Source of the DNA: an uncultured Blautia sp.
Lineage (GTDB): Bacteria; Bacillota; Clostridia; Lachnospirales; Lachnospiraceae
Assembly: GCA_900556555.1 (NCBI GenBank)
Contig: USPF01000038.1
Location: forward strand, 1 to 22,248
DNA: 22,248 bases
Direction: 5' to 3'
Both the position numbers and the translations under genes were made by a program. Shown here piece by piece: positions 21,234 to 22,248 of this stretch (within the stretch, counting starts at the first letter, position 1; each line of letters starts with the position of its first letter). The notes under the pieces are model-generated. The model saw only the letters and a program-made list of their open reading frames with translations. It did not search any database and was not told the DNA's origin.

Positions 21234-21551
21234 CTAATTTTTCAACAGAACTTCTATGATGTCGCAAATGATTTTCTGTTTTTCTTCGCTTAAATCTTTC
21301 ATTTTTTCAAGATACGCAGATACCCTGAGGATATATCCGTTATTGATTTCACTGGCAAGGAGCTCATCCGCTGACACATTCAGGCAGTTTGCAATGATGA
21401 TGAAATTTTCCAGAGAAGGAGCCTTTTTTCCACATTCCACCTGGCTGATGTAGCCGGTGGACAGGTCAGTCATTTCTGCAAGATCTTCCTGCCGCAGCTT
21501 ATTTTCAATACGTTTCCGTTTAATCTGTTTTCCTATTTCCTTGTAATTCAT
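21234..21551 (-). CDS. XRE family helix-turn-helix regulator, copy 2
   Basis: A 105-aa paralogue of the gene at 19827-20144. The HTH half is identical in sequence, so both should bind the same DNA site; five substitutions lie in residues 73-88 of the tail, which may alter partner choice or ligand sensing. The stop is TAG instead of TAA. The upstream inverted repeat and ribosome site are conserved. It converges on the second immunity gene exactly as copy 1 converges on the first, so each toxin/immunity module ends with an XRE gene facing it. Confidence 0.88.
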   Translation of the reverse strand: MNYKEIGKQIKRKRIENKLRQEDLAEMTDLSTGYISQVECGKKAPSLENFIIIANCLNVSADELLASEINNGYILRVSAYLEKMKDLSEEKQKIICDIIEVLLKN

Positions 21552-21570
21552 CTATGATGTACGCTCCTAT

Positions 21571-21607
21571 GTATATTTCTGGTTTTAGTATAGGATTTGA
21601 AATATAC
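21571..21607. promoter_or_regulatory. Inverted repeat upstream of XRE copy 2 (candidate operator)
   Basis: GTATATTTC (21571-21579) and GAAATATAC (21599-21607), identical to the arms upstream of copy 1, with the same 19-bp core. Confidence 0.45.
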
Positions 21608-21702
21608 TGATTACAGAAACTCAAAGTAAAATAATATATCTTATAGTAAAATCAGACGTCATCTATCTACAGGGAATGGACAGTGCAAAAACCTACTCGG
21701 GC

Positions 21703-21731
21703 TTGACAAAGCCCACAGGCAGGTCTATACT
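21703..21731 (+). promoter_or_regulatory. Promoter of the tRNA-fMet gene
   Basis: A perfect -35 TTGACA (21703-21708), a 17-nt spacer, and -10 TATACT (21726-21731), giving a start about 15 bases before the tRNA. The -35 lies within a 6-bp inverted repeat, GGGCTT 21699-21704 and AAGCCC 21709-21714. It is the strongest vegetative promoter in the window. Confidence 0.85.
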
Positions 21732-21752
21732 TTAAACATAACAAAATATTGA

Positions 21753-21826
21753 CGCGGGATGGAGCAGTCTGGAAGCTCGTCGGGCTCATAACCCGAAGGC
21801 CGCAGGTTCAAATCCTGCTCCCGCTA
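21753..21826 (+). tRNA. Initiator tRNA-Met (CAT anticodon)
   Basis: A complete cloverleaf of 74 nt without the encoded CCA. Acceptor CGCGGGA pairs with TCCCGC, leaving an unpaired C1-T72 end; an unpaired 1-72 is the initiator hallmark (usually C-A). The anticodon stem has three consecutive G-C pairs (CGGG/CCCG) around loop CTCATAA, also initiator-specific. The T loop reads GGTTCAAATCC. The discriminator is A21826 and the next bases are CTT, so CCA must be added enzymatically. Confidence 0.93.
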
Positions 21827-21834
21827 CTTTATGA

Positions 21835-21861
21835 ATCCTGAGAAAATCTCAGGATTTTTTT
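21835..21861 (+). terminator. Rho-independent terminator of tRNA-fMet
   Basis: ATCCTGAG (21835-21842) and CTCAGGAT (21848-21855) form a perfect 8-bp stem followed by a run of seven T. Confidence 0.93.
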
Positions 21862-21881
21862 GTAGAATGATTACATTATGT

Positions 21882-22190
21882 GCCTGGTAAGAATGCTTTA
21901 TTTTTCAAAATATAGGTGCAAATCGTCACAAGAAGCTTTATAGCCTACAGAAATGTGGTTCAAGTAGGCCGGGAACGAAAAAATTTTTCTTTTAGCCTAT
22001 AAAATTTTGTCTCAAATGGGTGGGAAAAGCACAAATTAGAAATATAGCCTATGTTTGAGGTGGAAAAGGTAGGTCGAAAATAATGGACAAGGAAAAACCA
22101 CCTATTTGAACCTGAGAAAAGTAGGGTGAAATAGGTAGAATAAGAGTTTTAGCCTATTTAGGTACGGGAAGAATAGGCTAAAATAGAAAG
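21882..22190. repeat. Degenerate 52-53-bp tandem array, copy 2
   Basis: This fills the stretch between the tRNA terminator and the window end. Units start at 21882 (61 bp, divergent), 21943, 21995, 22047, 22100 and 22152, with steps of 52, 52, 53 and 52. The first arm is GCCTAT or GCCTAC (ACCTAT once). About 22 bases on comes TAGG or TGGG, often as AAAGTAGGT followed by GAAA. The last unit has perfect 9-bp arms TAGCCTATT (22150-22158) and AATAGGCTA (22172-22180). The pattern and orientation are the same as at 6771-7009. Confidence 0.72.
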
Positions 22191-22248
22191 ATTGAAAAAA
22201 TGGAGTTTGTTGATTCAATCAAAGAGGATATTCAGTGGCTCGGAGCGG
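22182..22248 (+). pseudogene. Possible glutaminyl-tRNA synthetase fragment (cut by the window edge)
   Basis: A frame open from 22182 to the window end includes ATG 22200 and reads EKMEFVDSIKEDIQWLGA. This resembles the segment just after the RFDDTNP motif in GlnRS (E. coli: about [21 protein letters not shown]). A real gene would need about 60 more N-terminal residues, including the HIGH-type motif, yet the upstream bases are repeat array with a stop at 22179-22181. No good ribosome site precedes ATG 22200. So it is either a truncated or duplicated fragment or a chance-like start of another protein. Confidence 0.4.

Larger units (their letters stand above)
21166..21652. repeat. 487-bp direct repeat, copy 2
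   Basis: Direct repeat of 19759-20245. The hairpin's outer arms (21167-21177 and 21207-21217) are preserved while the inner arms changed (two substitutions). With copy 1 it brackets about 920 bases holding the Rhs scrap, decayed gene, toxin tail and second immunity gene, so the segment could be lost or amplified by recombination between the copies. Confidence 0.9.

Noticed and set aside
19759..21652. Composite transposon bounded by the two 487-bp repeats
   Set aside because: The repeats encode an XRE regulator, not a transposase, and I found no terminal inverted repeats or target-site duplication.
21753..21826. tRNA-fMet as an integration (att) site for the accessory block
   Set aside because: No direct repeat of the tRNA 3' end was seen elsewhere in the window and no integrase gene is present.
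21882..22190. CRISPR-like array
   Set aside because: The unit is 52-53 bp with only short arms conserved. There is no constant 24-40-bp repeat, the arms alternate in orientation, and no cas gene is near.

Overview
The window looks like the chromosome of a low-GC, anaerobic gut-type Firmicute, most likely a Lachnospiraceae-like Clostridium (inferred from strong AGGAGG ribosome sites, the AgrD peptide type, a FeoAB pair, a GH13 alpha-glucosidase with an AraC regulator, and a WapA-like giant YD-repeat protein). No transposase, integrase or phage gene was found.

Left part (1-7028), housekeeping and metabolism. The tail of an unknown gene is followed by a structured leader and a formate/nitrite-type channel (+). 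A terminator separates it from a leftward feoA-feoB ferrous-iron operon with an ATGA overlap. Next on the minus strand come a GH13 alpha-glucosidase with its own promoter and a yoaK(DUF1275)-araC pair. The gene-free stretch 6686-7028 holds the yoaK promoter and a degenerate 53-bp tandem array.

Middle (7029-19509), an agr quorum-sensing locus joined to a polymorphic toxin. agrA-agrC (minus) diverge from agrD-agrB (plus). agrD, missed by length cut-offs, encodes a 48-aa cyclic-peptide precursor. Two bases after agrB starts a secreted Rhs/WapA protein of 2771 aa: signal peptide, Glu-rich stalk, DNRLRE, LysM, DUF6531, dozens of YD repeats and an Rhs core. Its toxin end lies in the -1 frame. A poly-A slippery-type site and a GTGA stop/start overlap offer two ways to express it; a plain frameshift mutation is also possible. 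The toxin stop codon is embedded in the ribosome site of a TTG-started candidate immunity gene. The layout suggests toxin and immunity output under AIP control.

Right part (19510-21652), a toxin/immunity graveyard. Two 487-bp direct repeats, each with a strong hairpin and a leftward XRE regulator, bracket an Rhs-core scrap, a frameshifted possible immunity gene, an orphan toxin tail and a second intact candidate immunity gene. This resembles displaced older toxin cassettes.

End (21653-22248). An initiator tRNA-Met gene with a textbook promoter and terminator is followed by a second copy of the 52-53-bp array, then a fragment resembling an internal part of glutaminyl-tRNA synthetase. The array has alternating GCCTAT and GTAGG arms every ~26 bp, occurs at both ends of the accessory block, and matches no element I can name.
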